From: an uncultured Pelagibacteraceae bacterium | GTDB taxonomy: Bacteria; Pseudomonadota; Alphaproteobacteria; Pelagibacterales; Pelagibacteraceae | DNA: 64,000 bases | Reading direction: 5' to 3' | NCBI GenBank assembly: GCA_902613065.1 | Contig: CACMFU010000003.1 | Span: 1 to 64,000, forward strand | Part shown: positions 61,877 through 64,000 of the stretch, one piece after another | Numbering within the stretch: position 1 is the stretch's first letter | Layout: every line of letters begins with the position of its first letter | Notes under the pieces: model-generated | Database searches by the model: none | Told to the model about the DNA's origin: nothing | Seen by the model: the letters and a program-made list of their open reading frames with translations, nothing else | Made by a program: the position numbers and the translations under genes

Positions 61877-64000
61877 AGGTTTTCCAGTTGATAATGTGTG
61901 TTTAATTCTATCTTGGGTTTTACTTGTCTCAATTAATTTCATGAAAGCATCTAACTCTAATTTAAACAACTGATCTTCTGTAAGCGTTTTATCTATAGTT
62001 GTATCACCACCACTTAAAACATTTGCTAGCTCTGTTCCAACCATCATTCCATGATCTAATATAATTTTATCGTTATACAGTTTTTCTAACATACCAACCA
62101 TTTTGTCTTTTAAAGATTTGCCAGATAAATTAAATGTGCATTCTTTTGGAGGAGTAAATTCTTTATTTTGATCCAAAATTTTTCTAGCTTCATTTAATAA
62201 ACTATTTCTGCTCATAATTTTTTTATTTTCAGGGATTAAATACTTTAGAGGTTCAGCTTCTACTGGAGATGTTGCAGTTTTTGCATAACCAATGATATCA
62301 AAAACTTTTAAAGGTGCAAAATCTGGATCATTTTTTGCCTCGTCTGTTTGAGACCATCTCCATAACATTTCTTTACATCCTCCTCCAGCTGGAACTAAAC
62401 CAACCAATGTTTCAACTAATCCAACAACAATATTTGTATGGGAAGCAACAAAGTTACTTTGAACTAAAACTTCAAAACCCCCTCCAAGTGTAAGACCTGA
62501 TGGTGCTGAAACTACTGGAAATTTTGAGTATTTTAAGTGTTTACATGTTTCTTGAAAATAACCGACAAATTTTTCTATTGATTTAAAGTCACCTTTATCT
62601 GCAAAATTCATAGTATATGTTAAATTAACACCAGCAGAAAACTGCATACTTTCATTAATAATTATCAATGGTTTGTCTGTAGCGTTTTTTAAAGAGTCCA
62701 TTGAGTCATAATCCAAAGCGTTTGCTTTAGTTGTAAATTCGACAATGTTAAATTCAGGAAATCTGTAAATTTCAGCAGAATTATTTTTATCAAGTTTAAG
62801 GGCTCTTGGTTTAATTTTTCCTAAAGTTTCAATTTCAGTATATTGTTGTCTCTCACCATAAAAATTTTCATCTTTGGATTTTGATAAATTTTCTAAAAAT
62901 TTATTTCCCTCAAAATTATCAATTTTTTGAAAAAAATTATTTACTCCAATTTCTTTTAACATTTCAAAAGGCCCTCTAGACCAATTGAAACCAAGTCTCA
63001 TTGCTTCATCAATATCGTTAAATTTATCTGTAATGCCTGGAACTAACGAAGAAGAATATTTTATTATTTTAGAAATTACTGACCAAGCATAATCTCCATA
63101 TTTATCACCACGATTAATTAATTTTTTTAAATCAACATTTTCAGATTTAATATCTATTTTTTTTGAAGGAGAATATTCCCCAGTTTCAAGATTGATGGCC
63201 TCTAAAATTTTCTTGCCACCCTCTTTATTCATTCTATAAAATCCGCCTTTTCCTTTTCGACCAGTATATCCGGTCTCTATTAATTTTTTTACAAGTGGCA
63301 TTTCTCTTGCTACAGGTTGAAATGGATCACTTTCAGGTAACTCTTTAATAAAACTTTTCAATACATCTGCCATTAAATCAATACCAATTAGGTCATACAA
63401 TCCAAACACTCCAGTTTTAGGTATACCCATTGGTCTGCCAAAGACAGCGTCAGCCTCTTCTACACTAAGCTTCATATTAAATGCTTCGGTCATTGCAATT
63501 TGCATTGCGTAAACTCCAATTCTATTACCTAAAAATCCTGGAGTGTCATTACAGATAATTGCGCCTTTACCTAAGTCTATTTCACAAAAGTCTTTTAAAA
63601 GTTTAACTTTATCTAAATCACTTTCATTACTTTTTACTATTTCAAGTAAATCCATGTATCTAACAGGATTAAAGAAGTGAGTTATGCAGAAATCCTTTTT
63701 GTCTTGCTCAGATAATTTTTCTGATAGAACACTTATTGGAATAGATGAGGTATTAGATGAAACAACAGATTCTTTTTTTCTATGTTTAAAAATTTTTTCG
63801 TAAATATTATGTTTTATATCTATTCTTTCTACAACAGCTTCTACAATCCAATCTGCATTCGAAACCACATCAAAGTTTTCTTCAATGTTTCCTACATGTA
63901 TATTATCTAATTTTGATTTATCTATTAACAATGGAGGTCTAGATTTTCCTATTCTCTCTTTAGCCTTTTGACTAATTTCTGTAGTTAAATCCAACAAAGT
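61865..64000 (-). CDS. FadN-type 3-hydroxyacyl-CoA dehydrogenase/enoyl-CoA hydratase, N-terminus outside
   Basis: A partial protein of about 711 residues; the Rossmann GxGxxG start lies beyond the right edge. The dehydrogenase part shows SNTSSIPISVLSE, ITHFFNPVRYMDLLEIV, CNDTPGFLGNRIGVYAM and RKGKGGFY. The C-terminal part is a crotonase domain with FSAGVNLTY and SGLTLGGGFEVLVQS. The domain order (dehydrogenase first) is that of FadN rather than FadJ/FadB. It carries out fatty-acid beta-oxidation steps. Its end overlaps the cyclophilin gene convergently. Confidence 0.85.
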   Translation of the reverse strand, partial: TLLDLTTEISQKAKERIGKSRPPLLIDKSKLDNIHVGNIEENFDVVSNADWIVEAVVERIDIKHNIYEKIFKHRKKESVVSSNTSSIPISVLSEKLSEQDKKDFCITHFFNPVRYMDLLEIVKSNESDLDKVKLLKDFCEIDLGKGAIICNDTPGFLGNRIGVYAMQIAMTEAFNMKLSVEEADAVFGRPMGIPKTGVFGLYDLIGIDLMADVLKSFIKELPESDPFQPVAREMPLVKKLIETGYTGRKGKGGFYRMNKEGGKKILEAINLETGEYSPSKKIDIKSENVDLKKLINRGDKYGDYAWSVISKIIKYSSSLVPGITDKFNDIDEAMRLGFNWSRGPFEMLKEIGVNNFFQKIDNFEGNKFLENLSKSKDENFYGERQQYTEIETLGKIKPRALKLDKNNSAEIYRFPEFNIVEFTTKANALDYDSMDSLKNATDKPLIIINESMQFSAGVNLTYTMNFADKGDFKSIEKFVGYFQETCKHLKYSKFPVVSAPSGLTLGGGFEVLVQSNFVASHTNIVVGLVETLVGLVPAGGGCKEMLWRWSQTDEAKNDPDFAPLKVFDIIGYAKTATSPVEAEPLKYLIPENKKIMSRNSLLNEARKILDQNKEFTPPKECTFNLSGKSLKDKMVGMLEKLYNDKIILDHGMMVGTELANVLSGGDTTIDKTLTEDQLFKLELDAFMKLIETSKTQDRIKHTLSTGKPLVN

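Overview
The window is very AT-rich, densely packed and has intergenic gaps of at most about 140 bases. Gene content and protein sequences look like a marine SAR11 alphaproteobacterium (Candidatus Pelagibacter or a close relative). This is inferred from the proteins and layout; there is no rRNA gene to confirm it. I saw no tRNA, rRNA, insertion sequence, CRISPR array, prophage or origin. No stretch over 300 bases lacks a gene.

Layout. 1-3.1 kb: the start of an EgtB/DinB-type gene diverging from a MetF-like plus GcvT-like pair, a 35-residue membrane peptide and a Yip1-type membrane protein. 3.1-6.5 kb (minus): a four-gene cassette with an M19 dipeptidase-like protein, a large unknown protein, a DUF3726-like protein and a 55-residue zinc-ribbon peptide. 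6.5-11.3 kb: purE, purK (with a C-terminal frameshift), an SRAP protein, an acetyltransferase, an unknown protein and a BT1-type transporter. 11.3-20.1 kb: a four-subunit sarcosine oxidase / N-methylglutamate dehydrogenase operon (minus), fhs (plus), a class I amidotransferase and an iron-dependent alcohol dehydrogenase (minus). 20.2-21.6 kb: tmm, trimethylamine monooxygenase. 21.6-28.8 kb (minus): a GH63-type glycosidase, a sugar-type ABC importer and a gpsA-like dehydrogenase. 28.8-34.0 kb (minus): the TMAO importer tmoVWX, interrupted by a MORN-repeat protein and a membrane protein. 34.2-46.7 kb (plus): tdm, a winged-helix protein, a FAD oxidoreductase, a glutamine-synthetase-like gene, mgsABC, a Lys-rich protein, amtB with two small membrane proteins, and gmaS. 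46.7-64 kb: housekeeping genes (diaminopropionate ammonia-lyase, photolyase, YjbQ, ZapE, cupin, BamB/YfgM pair, aconitase, RhtB transporter, CsaA, argE-type deacetylase, aldehyde dehydrogenase, agmatinase-type ureohydrolase, metallopeptidase, cyclophilin) and a truncated fadN-type gene running off the right edge.

How the genes work together. The core is a nearly complete methylated-amine catabolic island. TmoXWV imports TMAO and Tmm makes TMAO from trimethylamine. Tdm splits TMAO to dimethylamine and formaldehyde. AmtB may admit (methyl)ammonium. GmaS, MgsABC and the MgdABCD/SoxBDAG complex turn monomethylamine into N-methylglutamate and then methylene-THF and glutamate. Fhs recovers ATP from formyl-THF. 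The dimethylamine to monomethylamine step is not recognisable here. The least understood parts are the MetF/GcvT-like pair, the 3.1-6.5 kb cassette, the accessory genes inside the tmo and mgs/amtB clusters, and the remodelled permeases of the GH63-linked importer.
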